Source: DSNY01 sp040752195
GTDB taxonomy: Bacteria > Pseudomonadota > Gammaproteobacteria > Burkholderiales > Burkholderiaceae_F
NCBI GenBank assembly: GCA_040752195.1
Contig: JBFMFC010000005.1
Span: forward strand, 1-64,000
Reading direction: 5' to 3'
DNA: 64,000 nt
In this document: positions 17,201 to 25,773 of the stretch, in pieces
Position numbering within the stretch: the stretch's first letter is position 1
How the letters are laid out: each line of letters starts with the position of its first letter
Translations under genes and position numbers: made by a program
The notes under the pieces: generated by a model
What the model was told of the DNA's origin: nothing
What the model saw: only the letters and a program-made list of their open reading frames with translations
Database searches by the model: none

Positions 17201-18588
17201 GCGATGCGTGGACGTGGCTGGTCGCGCGTGCGCTCTTTCCGTTGCACGAGCGGCTGAAAGGACACGCCAGCGTCGCGCGCCGGCGCGAGCTGGAGGCCAG
17301 CCAATGGTGGTCGCGCGAGCAGCTGCAGTCGTACCAGCTCGAGCGACTGCGGGCCTTCGTCGAGCACTTGGCGCGGCGCGTGCCGTACTACCGTGAGCTG
17401 TTCGCTCGGCTCGACCTGCGCGCACAGGACGTTCGGACGCTCGCCGACCTGGCGCGCTTTCCGTTGCTGACCAAGGCGGACATTCGCGCGAACACCGAGA
17501 AGCTGAGGGCCGAAGGGGCGGGTCCGCTGAAACGCTACAACACCGGGGGCTCCAGCGGCGAGCCGCTGATCTTCTTCATGGGCAGGGACCGCATCGCCCA
17601 CGACGTCGCCGCCAAGTGGCGCGCCACGCGCTGGTGGGACGTGGATATCGGCGACCGCGAGCTGGTGGTGTGGGGTTCTCCGGTGGAACTCAACGCGCAG
17701 GACCGGTTGCGCGCGCTACGCGACCGTATCTTTCGATCGGAGCTGCTGCCTGCGTTCGAGATGTCGCAGGCGAATCTCGACCGCTTCGTCGAGCGCGTCC
17801 GCGCCGCACGGCCGGCGATGCTGTTTGGCTACCCGTCGTCGCTGTCGCTGATCGCGGCGCACGCGGAAAAGCGCGGCGTGCGGCTCGACGACCTCGGCAT
17901 CCGGGTCGCGTTTGTCACGTCGGAGCGGTTGTACGATCATCAGCGCGCCACCATCGAGCGCGTCTTCGGCTGCCGGGTGGCCAACGGCTACGGCGGCCGC
18001 GACGCCGGCTTCATTGCGCACGAATGCCCGGCGGGCGGCATGCACATCAGTGCGGAGGACATCCTGGTCGAGATCGTCGATGCGAACGGCCAGGTCGTCG
18101 CGCCCGGCACGGCGGGTGAAATCGTGGTCACGCATCTGGCGACGAAAGACTTTCCGTTCCTGCGCTACCGTACCGGCGACGTCGGCGTGGTGAGCGACGC
18201 CGCGTGCTCGTGCGGGCGCGGCCTGCCGCTTCTGGCCGAAGTGCAGGGGCGCAGCACCGACTTCGTCGTCGCCGCCGACGGCACGATCATGCATGGGCTG
18301 GCATTGATCTACGTGATTCGCGATCTGCCCGGCATAGAGCGATTTCGCATTGAGCAGTTGTCGCTACAGCATGCGGTCGTGCAGCTCGTCGCCGGCTCGG
18401 GCTTCGATCCGTCCCTTACGGCACGCATCCGCGACCAGATACGCGCGCGGCTTGGTGCCGGAGTGCGGGTCGACGTCGAACTGGTCGACCACATCCCTGC
18501 CGAGCGGTCGGGCAAGTTCCGCTACGTTGTCAGCCGCGTCGCCGCGGCGCAGCCCGGCCAGGCGCAAGCGGCCCTCGAACGATGCTAA
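17197..18588 (+). CDS. Phenylacetate-CoA ligase-like adenylate-forming enzyme
   Basis: 463-residue member of the PaaK/CapK branch of AMP-forming ligases. Motifs seen are KRYNTGGSSGEPLIFF (phosphate loop near residue 115), FGYPSSLSLIAAHAE, GYGGRDAGFIAHECP, and FLRYRTGDVGVV followed by a CSCGRGLP cysteine pair and GRSTDF. CapK-like members recur in capsule and EPS loci, where substrates are unknown; activation of an acyl group for polymer decoration is inference. GTG 17197 overlaps the preceding stop, and the gene overlaps the O-ligase start by 7 nt. Confidence 0.85.
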   Translation: MSDAWTWLVARALFPLHERLKGHASVARRRELEASQWWSREQLQSYQLERLRAFVEHLARRVPYYRELFARLDLRAQDVRTLADLARFPLLTKADIRANTEKLRAEGAGPLKRYNTGGSSGEPLIFFMGRDRIAHDVAAKWRATRWWDVDIGDRELVVWGSPVELNAQDRLRALRDRIFRSELLPAFEMSQANLDRFVERVRAARPAMLFGYPSSLSLIAAHAEKRGVRLDDLGIRVAFVTSERLYDHQRATIERVFGCRVANGYGGRDAGFIAHECPAGGMHISAEDILVEIVDANGQVVAPGTAGEIVVTHLATKDFPFLRYRTGDVGVVSDAACSCGRGLPLLAEVQGRSTDFVVAADGTIMHGLALIYVIRDLPGIERFRIEQLSLQHAVVQLVAGSGFDPSLTARIRDQIRARLGAGVRVDVELVDHIPAERSGKFRYVVSRVAAAQPGQAQAALERC

Positions 18589-19922
18589 GCGCGCTGCTGT
18601 TCGCGTCGGGCTTCATCGCGCTGGCGGTCGCCGCCTTCGCGCGCCACCCGGTTTACGGTGTCTTCCTTTACCTGGCGACGTTCTACGTTCACCCGCCTTC
18701 ACGCTGGTGGAGCGCGTGGCTGCCCGATCTGCGCTGGGCCTTGCTCGCTGCGGCCATCGCGATCGGGGCGGCCCTGCTCCACCGACGCGCCGAGGGCGAT
18801 CGGCGTGGATCCTGGCTCGGCACGGTGCCCGCACTCGTGCTGACGCTGTACACGGCTTGGATGTGGGTGCAGGCGTTGTGGGCGCTGGACTCGAAGGCGC
18901 ACTTCGAGGCGACGGTGCAGATGACGAAGTACCTGGTCGCCTTCTATTTGATCTGGCGCGTGGCCGATACGCCGCAGCGACTGACCGACGTGCTGTTGTT
19001 CCACGTACTCGGCTGCTTTTACCTTGGCTGGGTGGCCTTCGGCGTTGGGCTGAGCGATGGGTCGCGTCTGAACGGCGTCGGCGGTCCAGGGATCGACGAT
19101 GCAAATTCGCTGGCGATGTTCCTTGGCACGGGCGCTGCCGTCGGCGCGGCGCTGCTGCTGCAGGTGACGGGATGGCGTCGCTGGGCGTGTATCGCCGCAA
19201 TGCCGTTTATCCTGAACGGCATGATCCTAGCGGGCAGTCGAGGTGCGTTTCTCGGACTGATCGCCGGTGGTACCGTACTGTTCTTTCTGCGCCCGCCCGA
19301 GAAGCGCTGGTTGTTCTGGGTATTCGCTGTCGTCGGTGTCGTATCGGTGGCCAGCCTGATGGACACGCGTTTCATCGAGCGCATGTTCACGGTCAAGCAA
19401 GCCGTTGAGGACCCGTCCGAGATCGACGGCAGCGCGGAAAACCGCATGGTTCTGATGGAGGCGCAGCTCAAAATGTTCCGGGCGAATCCGTTCGGATCCG
19501 GGCACAAGGGCACCGCGGTGCTCAGTCCGCAGTACCTCGAGGAAAAGTGGCTGACCCGCCGGCGTGACGATGAGCCGATGGGGCGATCCTCGCACAACAC
19601 GTTTCTGACGACCCTCGTCGAGCAGGGTATCGTCGGCGCGGCACTTTATGGGTGGCTCACCCTCTGGGGCCTGATGACCGTGTTCCGGCTCAAGCTGATG
19701 CAGTGGCAAGGCGTTCCATTTCAGCTGCGTAGCCCGGCGATGGGCTGTTGCGCGGCAATCGCGGTCGTGTGGATCGCCGGCATGTTTACCGACTATCTGC
19801 TCGCGGAGGTTCAGGTGTGGCTGTTCGCGTTGCTCGCCAGCTCGCTGGCCATCGTACGCGTCGGCGTGCGCCAACGCGGTACATCCGGAGCTCCGGTCGG
19901 CGAAGCCGTGGCGAGCCGATGA
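18582..19922 (+). CDS. O-antigen ligase/polymerase-like membrane protein, XrtA-associated
   Basis: 446-residue polytopic inner-membrane protein of the Wzy/WaaL superfamily, matching the putative O-glycosylation ligase of exosortase A systems. About ten hydrophobic segments flank a central hydrophilic loop. Within this are a DANSLAMFLG segment and the characteristic SSHNTFLTTLVEQGIVG motif, whose His is part of the conserved periplasmic loop. Proposed function: polymerise EPS repeats or join the glycan to a protein or lipid acceptor in the periplasm. The start overlaps the upstream gene by 7 nt, and its stop overlaps the methyltransferase ATG. Confidence 0.86.
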   Translation: MLSALLFASGFIALAVAAFARHPVYGVFLYLATFYVHPPSRWWSAWLPDLRWALLAAAIAIGAALLHRRAEGDRRGSWLGTVPALVLTLYTAWMWVQALWALDSKAHFEATVQMTKYLVAFYLIWRVADTPQRLTDVLLFHVLGCFYLGWVAFGVGLSDGSRLNGVGGPGIDDANSLAMFLGTGAAVGAALLLQVTGWRRWACIAAMPFILNGMILAGSRGAFLGLIAGGTVLFFLRPPEKRWLFWVFAVVGVVSVASLMDTRFIERMFTVKQAVEDPSEIDGSAENRMVLMEAQLKMFRANPFGSGHKGTAVLSPQYLEEKWLTRRRDDEPMGRSSHNTFLTTLVEQGIVGAALYGWLTLWGLMTVFRLKLMQWQGVPFQLRSPAMGCCAAIAVVWIAGMFTDYLLAEVQVWLFALLASSLAIVRVGVRQRGTSGAPVGEAVASR

Positions 19923-20725
19923 ACGCCGTCGTTGTGACAGAGGCGGTTACGCTGACGCCCGACCGGGCCGAGCTGATGGCCGTTTTCGACATGAAGTACC
20001 GGCGCGAGCCCGAGCTCGGCTGGGGGCCCAGGACGCGTCTTCGGTTCGGCTACTTCAACCCGGACGACCACTACGAGGCATTGGTGGCGAAACTCGTCAA
20101 GCCGGGCTCGTGGTGGGCCGACGTCGGCTGCGGACGCGACATCTTTCCGAGCAACGCGCCCCTGGCCCGTCTGCTAGCCGACCGCACCGCATTTCTGTTC
20201 GGTATCGATCCGCATCCGAACATTCGAGACAACCCGTACATCACCGAGGCGTTCGAAGGTTTGGTCGAAGCGTGTGACACCGGCTATCGGTTCGACGTGA
20301 TTACGCTGCGCATGGTCGCGGAACACATCACCGACCCGGATAGATCGATCAAGAAACTTGCCGAATTGACCAAACCGGGGGGCGTCGTCGTGGTGTACAC
20401 CCCGAACCGCTGGGCACCGGTGTCGATTGTGGCCTCGCTCGTGCCGAACCGGCTGCATCACAGCTTCAAGCGTCTCGTGTGGGATGCGGAGGAGCGCGAC
20501 ACGTTTCCTACCGCGTTCAAACTGAACACCCGCAGGGCGCTTGCGCGGCACTTCGGCGCACACGGAATGCGTGAAGTGTACTTTGCCTATCTCGACGACT
20601 GCCGCACGTTCTCGGGCTTCCGCATGCTCAGCGTTGTCGAACTGTCGATTCAAAGGATGCTGCGGTCGCTCGGACTGCGCTATCCGGAGAACTGTTTGCT
20701 TGGCGTCTATCGCAAGGACGACTAA
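19919..20725 (+). CDS. Class I SAM-dependent methyltransferase
   Basis: 268-residue Rossmann-fold methyltransferase. Motif I appears as WWADVGCGRDIFP (about residues 64-76), followed by LFGIDPHPN (motif II acid). FDVITLRMVAEHITDPD is the post-motif strand, and LTKPGGVVVVYTPN completes the core. It may methylate a sugar or other small EPS building block; the substrate is not evident. ATG 19919 overlaps the O-ligase stop (ATGA). The longer upstream open frame reads the ligase gene out of phase and is rejected. Confidence 0.85.
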   Translation: MNAVVVTEAVTLTPDRAELMAVFDMKYRREPELGWGPRTRLRFGYFNPDDHYEALVAKLVKPGSWWADVGCGRDIFPSNAPLARLLADRTAFLFGIDPHPNIRDNPYITEAFEGLVEACDTGYRFDVITLRMVAEHITDPDRSIKKLAELTKPGGVVVVYTPNRWAPVSIVASLVPNRLHHSFKRLVWDAEERDTFPTAFKLNTRRALARHFGAHGMREVYFAYLDDCRTFSGFRMLSVVELSIQRMLRSLGLRYPENCLLGVYRKDD

Positions 20726-20763
20726 GAGCTGGCACGTGCGCGGGCCGGTGGCTTGAACAAGGT

Positions 20764-21720
20764 ATGCGCTTGCTGATGACGCATTTTTCACCGGCTGGCG
20801 CGCGCGCCAGGTTGAGCACGTTGATCTTCCATCGCGTGCTGCCGCGGCCGGATCCTCTTTTTCCCGACATTCCGGACGCACAGCGCTTCGCCTCACTGAT
20901 GCGCCGGCTGCGCGCATGGTTCAACGTTGTTCCGCTCTCGGAGGCGGTCGAGCGGTTGTTCTCCGGCTCGCTGCCGGCGCGCGCGCTGGCCATCACGTTC
21001 GACGACGGGTACGCGGACAACGAGACCATCGCTGCCCCGCTGCTGCGTGAGCTCGGGTTGACCGCGACTTTCTTCGTCGCGACTTCGTATCTGCATGGCG
21101 GAGTCATGTGGAATGATCGCGTGATCGAGGCGCTACGAGTCTTCCCGGGAGACACACTCGATCTGAGTAGCATCGGGCTCGGGCGACTCGAACTTCCGGC
21201 ACCGCAGGCGCGGCGCGGCGCGATCGAGCTCGTGCTTGCGCGGATCAAGCACTTCGAGTTCGCAAAGAGGGAGGCGGCGGTACAGGCGATCGTCGACGCC
21301 TGCGGCAATCCGCCAATTCCCGAGCTGATGATGCGCGGCGATGGTGTAAAGCGGCTCGTTGCACTCGGCATGGGCGTCGGTGCGCATACGATGTCGCACC
21401 CGATCCTGGCGCGGTTGCCCGACGAAGCGGCAATGGAGGAGATCGGTGGTAGCCGAGAAGTGCTGCAAGCGCTGACCGGCGAGCCGATCGAGTTGTTCGC
21501 GTACCCGAACGGGGTGCCGCAACGGGACTACACGGGGGCGCACGTCGCCATGACGCGTCGCTGTGGTTTCCGGGCGGCGTTCTCGACCGCGTGGGGCGTA
21601 GCTACGCGTGCGTCGGACCGCTATCAGTTGCCGCGCTTCACCCCTTGGGACCGGACGCCGCTGCGGTTCGGACTGCGCATGGTCCGAAATCTCGTGCGAA
21701 CGCGCTGCGCCACCGCGTAG
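20764..21720 (+). CDS. Polysaccharide deacetylase (second copy)
   Basis: 318-residue NodB-fold deacetylase, distinct from the one at 6700. The catalytic/metal segment is ALAITFDDGYADN (about residues 76-88), LGLTATFFVATSYL follows, and the metal histidines lie in GVGAHTMSHPILA. The C-terminus ends FRAAFSTAWGVATR-like. Such CE4 enzymes remove N-acetyl groups from glycans; having two in one locus suggests deacetylation at two sites or stages. It is the last gene of the long + strand operon. Its stop faces the convergent lipoprotein gene across only 17 nt. Confidence 0.87.
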   Translation: MRLLMTHFSPAGARARLSTLIFHRVLPRPDPLFPDIPDAQRFASLMRRLRAWFNVVPLSEAVERLFSGSLPARALAITFDDGYADNETIAAPLLRELGLTATFFVATSYLHGGVMWNDRVIEALRVFPGDTLDLSSIGLGRLELPAPQARRGAIELVLARIKHFEFAKREAAVQAIVDACGNPPIPELMMRGDGVKRLVALGMGVGAHTMSHPILARLPDEAAMEEIGGSREVLQALTGEPIELFAYPNGVPQRDYTGAHVAMTRRCGFRAAFSTAWGVATRASDRYQLPRFTPWDRTPLRFGLRMVRNLVRTRCATA

Positions 21721-21737
21721 TCCGCGCCGCTCGCGCG

Positions 21738-22859
21738 TCACGGGTCGGCGATCGGACTGCGCGAGACGATCAGCTCGTCGTACCAGGTGTAAGCGGTCGG
21801 GTGCGACTGCGCCGCCGATTTGTCCGTGTTGTACGGCGTAAGCCAGACCTTGCCGTAGCGCTGGTTCTCGGACGCCGGTCCGGCGCTCAGGTTGTACGGT
21901 CCCCACTCGATCACTTTCTCCGAGCGCTGACCTTCACGCGCCATCCACAGCGTGATGTAGCTGTTGCGGAACTCGTCGCCGACGCGAGGCCCCGTCTTGA
22001 TGCGGACTTGGAAGGTCATCCATTCATCCGGGAAATAGCCGAAACAGTTGCCGCGCGGCGGAAAATATGACGCGCCGCTTTGCGAGTACAGGCAGTACGG
22101 CGCCGTGCGCGCATTCTGGAGCTTGTAGTCGTATGCCTGATACGGCTCGTAGAAACCGTCGTACGGCCCATGCGAAGCCGACCCGGTGCACGAGTGGTAC
22201 ATGATTGGAAACCCGCGATGCTCCAGATTGGTCAGCACGACTTCCGTAGCCTCGCACGACGCGTAGACCTTGCCCGGTTGATCGCCGGTACCGATGATGA
22301 TCTGCTTCCAGCCCCCGCCCCCGGCGAACTTGGTTTCGAGGAACTCGCGACTGAAACGCTGGCGCCACTGAACGTAGAACTCGGCGTTCTCACCGAACTG
22401 CACCGACAGATCGGATGAGAAGTTGGCGAAGAACGCCCCCGAGCTGTCAGAGCCGGAGTTCGGCGGGATCGTAAACTTCAGCGAGCTGTTGCCAGAGGCT
22501 TTGACAGTCGTGTCGCGCGTTGCACGCGAGTAATCCGACGTGCCCCACGGCGGCATGATGCCCGCGTTCTGGCCGTAGGCGCCGTTCGTGCCGCCGCTTC
22601 CTTTGTTGAAGTCGGAGTCCGTGTCGAAGCCGATGCACTTGACGACACCGGGCGCTGCGCATCGTGCGTCGAAGCTCGCGCTTCCCGCCGGCGGCGATGG
22701 TGGCGGCGGAGGCGGCGGTGGAGGCGGCGGTGAGGGTGACGGCGCCGGAGGCGGCGAGGGCGAAGCCGAAGGTGGCTGTGCCGGCGCCTCGGTTCCGCCG
22801 CACGCCATCAGTGAGACCGCGAGCGCGGCCGTGAAGAGGTGTTTGAAGGTCGGCGTCAT
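21738..22859 (-). CDS. Jelly-roll (polysaccharide-lyase-like) lipoprotein
   Basis: 373-residue predicted lipoprotein. The signal peptide ends in lipobox LMAC (Cys20), followed by a Pro/Ser linker of about 40 residues (SPPPPPPPPPPP) and a single domain of about 300 residues. Features such as FYVQWRQRFS, GGGGWKQIIIGTG, EWMTFQVRIKTG and the closing TWYDELIVSRSPI resemble concanavalin-like jelly-roll polysaccharide-lyase domains. No catalytic residues could be assigned, so it may bind rather than cut glycan. The start ATG 22859 has GAGGA about 8 nt upstream; an earlier in-frame ATG lacks a signal peptide. It lies downstream of the large lipoprotein on the same strand. Confidence 0.68.
   Translation of the reverse strand: MTPTFKHLFTAALAVSLMACGGTEAPAQPPSASPSPPPAPSPSPPPPPPPPPPPSPPAGSASFDARCAAPGVVKCIGFDTDSDFNKGSGGTNGAYGQNAGIMPPWGTSDYSRATRDTTVKASGNSSLKFTIPPNSGSDSSGAFFANFSSDLSVQFGENAEFYVQWRQRFSREFLETKFAGGGGWKQIIIGTGDQPGKVYASCEATEVVLTNLEHRGFPIMYHSCTGSASHGPYDGFYEPYQAYDYKLQNARTAPYCLYSQSGASYFPPRGNCFGYFPDEWMTFQVRIKTGPRVGDEFRNSYITLWMAREGQRSEKVIEWGPYNLSAGPASENQRYGKVWLTPYNTDKSAAQSHPTAYTWYDELIVSRSPIADP
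22690..22770 (-). repeat. Proline-linker low-complexity repeat
   Basis: GGCGGN-type triplet repeat on the + strand, coding for the Pro/Ser-rich linker of the jelly-roll lipoprotein. It is prone to length variation. Confidence 0.7.
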
Positions 22860-23021
22860 CGTGTGGTCCTCGCTGAATGCGGCGGGCATGTGGTCGAACC
22901 GGGCACGCAGCCTGTCCGGGTGCGACACATCGCGTGGGCGCACGCCGCGGTGGAACGCGACGCCGCCCGCCTGAAGTCCGCAAGCATTCGGTCGGATTCG
23001 CCCGCGAAACTGCGCCCGCTC

Positions 23022-25688
23022 TCAGGGTGCGCTGCGCGGTCTCACGCTCCAAACCGGCCGGTCGTTGAAGCCAGCCGCACCCGCTGCGTAGTTCGAGGCA
23101 CTGACCATGCGGCGATACGCATCGAGCGCGCCGGCCGCACCGTGATCGACGGCGTAGGCGATCGCGGGGTGGAAGTTGGCCCAGTAGGCGTCAGGGAACT
23201 CGCCCGGTCCCGGCAAGCCGACACCGTCGCCGACGAGCGCGGTGCTTGCCGCGCAGTCGTTCGGATAACCAAGGACCGCATAGACCTGTCCCCACCCCGA
23301 ATACCACGGCCCGCCGCCGCTGTTCCAGTTGGGAGTCTCCGACGGCGCGATCGGCGCTTGGTATGGCGTGGCACGCCGGTAGCAGTACGTGCCGGCGCTG
23401 CCGTCGCCCAGCCGGCCGACCGGGGACCGATACTTGTAGGCGAGCCATGCGTCGAGTTTTGCGTCGTACGCCGCCGAGTGCACTTCGACATCCTTGAGCC
23501 ATCCCCAGATGCCGGTCAGGAAGTCGTCCTGCCACAGTCCTTGCTCGTATCGGCCCGAGCCGGGGCTGTAGTTCCCGCTGGGTTGGACGACACCGAGCGG
23601 GTTGGACGGCTGCGCGACGTGCCTGGCGTGGTAGAAGTCGATGTTCGCGTGGACCTTGGCGACGAGTTCGGTCTTCATCGGCGCGTCGTCATCCGCAGTC
23701 ATGGCCGCCGCCAGCATCAGGTCACGTAGCGCCCAAGCGGAGCCTCGCGTCTGCCAGGCGGCCGAGGCGCCGTTGATCACACCTTGCCCGCCAAGGCGGC
23801 CGGCGTCGTCGTCCTTCAGGGACATCGTTCCCGCAAGAAGCTGCAGTTCGTCGATGAAGTACCAGCGCGCGGTCAGCAGGTACGCCATGAAGCCGATCGA
23901 TGGACCGTGCGAAGGGGTGTACTTCGCCGGGGCACCGCCGCTGGGGGTGGGTGTGTAGCGGTTCGTCGTCGATGCACCCGTATCCGGGATGTTCATGCCC
24001 GTGCCGAGCACGAGGGTCGGATACATCGAAGAACGCACCGCGCGATTCGTCGTCTCGTCGCGCAGGTGGTAACCGTAGCGCCCCGCCGCGTAGCCGTGAA
24101 CCTGCACCGCGCGCCACGCGCGCGGATCGCCACCGCTGGTCAGATACGCAACGTCCCACTCGGGTAGCGGGCCGATCGACTTGTGATAGCCCGCGTTGCC
24201 CATCGTCGACGGGAAGTCGTGCTGCGCGAGCGGTGTGAAAGAAGTGGTCGTGCCGCTCCACAAGGGACTGGATGCTCCGGTCACGGCCACGTAGTTGGGA
24301 ACGAGCCGTGTCGCCATCAGGTAGTTCGTATCGTGGCGCACGGTCAGGCTCGGACTGTTTCCGAGCCAGTGCGAGAAGGTCGTTCCGCTACCGAGATACG
24401 TTCGCGTGTGGTTGTACAGCGTGATCGGCGCGTCGAAGCGCCGCGTTCCACCCAGCGTGAAGCTTGCGGTGCCGCCGCGCTCCCCGGGTGCGGGCTTCAG
24501 CAGATAGCCGTTCTCGATCCACGGCACGACTTCGACGCTTCCGCCGGCGTACAGTCTGACCTCGATCCAGCCGACCAGATGAGCATCCGAACCGATCGGT
24601 TTGCGGTAAATCCACGAGGACATCTGCGGGCCCTGTGCCCACGTTATGAACGGCGTGTCCCAGTCGGCGCTGGACCATGACACGGTCCCGTGGGGCGCGA
24701 ACGAGATCGACGTCTCCACACCGGTCGCCTTCAAGTCTGCAGTCGTCAGCGCAACGCCGGTTGCACCACTCGCTGCCGAACGCAGCGTGATCGCGCGCGC
24801 CGCGTTCGCGGTGAGCGCGACGCGCCCGGCGAGCAGTGCGAACTTCACGCTGCCATCCCGCCAGCGATTCTTGACTGTGACTTGGAAGTCGCTGACACCA
24901 TCCGCCGTCACTGTTGCACCCGAAGGAACATCACCCTTGCGGAACGCCTGGCCGAAGGCGAACGGCACGCTTGCGCCCCCCTCTGTGCTCGTCAGGTAGA
25001 CGGTTGTGAGGGCCGAACCTACCGGCGGCGCTGGCGGAGGAGGGGGCGGTGGCGCAGGTGGCGGCGACGGTGGCGGCGGCGGCGATGCTGAGACGCTGAC
25101 GGTCACGGTCTGCGATGCCGACCCGCCGCTGCCGGCGCAGACCAGCGTGTACGTGCTGGCCGCGAGCAGTGGACCGGTGGACTGCGAGCCGGACGTGGGT
25201 TTGGTACCTGACCAGGCGCCCGACGCTTGGCAACTGCTGGCGTTCGTCGAGTCCCAGCGCAGCATCGACGCGCCGCCGCTCGCGACCGAAGGCGGATCGG
25301 CACTGAGGGTTACCGTCGGCGCGGGCGCTGGCCCGGGCGGGGGCGATGACGACACCGTGATCGTGACCGACTGGCTTGCCGTAGAGCCCTCGCCGGTGCA
25401 GGTCAGCGTGTAGGTGTTCGTGGCAAGCAGCGCGCCCGTGGACTGCGAACCCGACGTGGGTTTGGTACCCGACCAGGCGCCCGACGCTTCGCACGCCGTC
25501 GCGTTGGACGACGACCATGTCAGCGTCGACGCGGCGCCGCTGGCGACCGTGGTGGGGTCGGCGCGCAGCGTTACCGTCGTTTCATCGGCTGTGTTGAGAC
25601 AGGCCGACAGCGCGAAAGCGGCCAGCGCGGCCGACGCGACCGCGCGCAGCCATCGGAAAGGGTCTACCTGAAGTCGGCCGTGTGGCAT
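23022..25688 (-). CDS. Ig-repeat lipoprotein with RIFT-barrel/polysaccharide-lyase-like region
   Basis: 888-residue lipoprotein: signal peptide with lipobox LSAC (Cys30) and two Ig-like units at about residues 38-115 and 122-205, each with the ASGAWSGTKPTSGSQSTG signature and a Cys pair. A polyproline linker (about 205-225) leads to a large domain of over 600 residues. The latter starts with VPFAFGQAFRKGDV and a RWRDGSVKFALL motif, reminiscent of the N-terminal RIFT barrel of exo-rhamnogalacturonan-lyase (PcRGLX/YetA)-like proteins. It continues as a helix-rich, Trp/Tyr-rich region that could be an alpha/alpha toroid. A surface enzyme acting on the EPS or on other acidic glycans is inferred; no active site was identified. 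It is encoded upstream of the jelly-roll lipoprotein on the same strand. Confidence 0.68.
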   Translation of the reverse strand: MPHGRLQVDPFRWLRAVASAALAAFALSACLNTADETTVTLRADPTTVASGAASTLTWSSSNATACEASGAWSGTKPTSGSQSTGALLATNTYTLTCTGEGSTASQSVTITVSSSPPPGPAPAPTVTLSADPPSVASGGASMLRWDSTNASSCQASGAWSGTKPTSGSQSTGPLLAASTYTLVCAGSGGSASQTVTVSVSASPPPPPSPPPAPPPPPPPAPPVGSALTTVYLTSTEGGASVPFAFGQAFRKGDVPSGATVTADGVSDFQVTVKNRWRDGSVKFALLAGRVALTANAARAITLRSAASGATGVALTTADLKATGVETSISFAPHGTVSWSSADWDTPFITWAQGPQMSSWIYRKPIGSDAHLVGWIEVRLYAGGSVEVVPWIENGYLLKPAPGERGGTASFTLGGTRRFDAPITLYNHTRTYLGSGTTFSHWLGNSPSLTVRHDTNYLMATRLVPNYVAVTGASSPLWSGTTTSFTPLAQHDFPSTMGNAGYHKSIGPLPEWDVAYLTSGGDPRAWRAVQVHGYAAGRYGYHLRDETTNRAVRSSMYPTLVLGTGMNIPDTGASTTNRYTPTPSGGAPAKYTPSHGPSIGFMAYLLTARWYFIDELQLLAGTMSLKDDDAGRLGGQGVINGASAAWQTRGSAWALRDLMLAAAMTADDDAPMKTELVAKVHANIDFYHARHVAQPSNPLGVVQPSGNYSPGSGRYEQGLWQDDFLTGIWGWLKDVEVHSAAYDAKLDAWLAYKYRSPVGRLGDGSAGTYCYRRATPYQAPIAPSETPNWNSGGGPWYSGWGQVYAVLGYPNDCAASTALVGDGVGLPGPGEFPDAYWANFHPAIAYAVDHGAAGALDAYRRMVSASNYAAGAAGFNDRPVWSVRPRSAP
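25024..25086 (-). repeat. Proline-linker low-complexity repeat
   Basis: GC-only triplet-rich tract coding for the Pro-rich linker between Ig units and the catalytic-like region of the large lipoprotein. Confidence 0.65.
25177..25488 (-). repeat. Near-identical duplicated segment within Ig units
   Basis: Bases 25177-25227 and 25438-25488 match over 51 nt with only three differences. They encode the same stretch of the two Ig units. Such DNA identity points to recent duplication or gene conversion between units. Confidence 0.8.
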
Positions 25689-25773
25689 CGGTTCATCCCG
25701 CTGGGACGCTGTTCAGACTGGCCCGAAGCGGCCTTTGCGATGGCGACCTGACGTTTCGAGGCGACTGCGCGAA

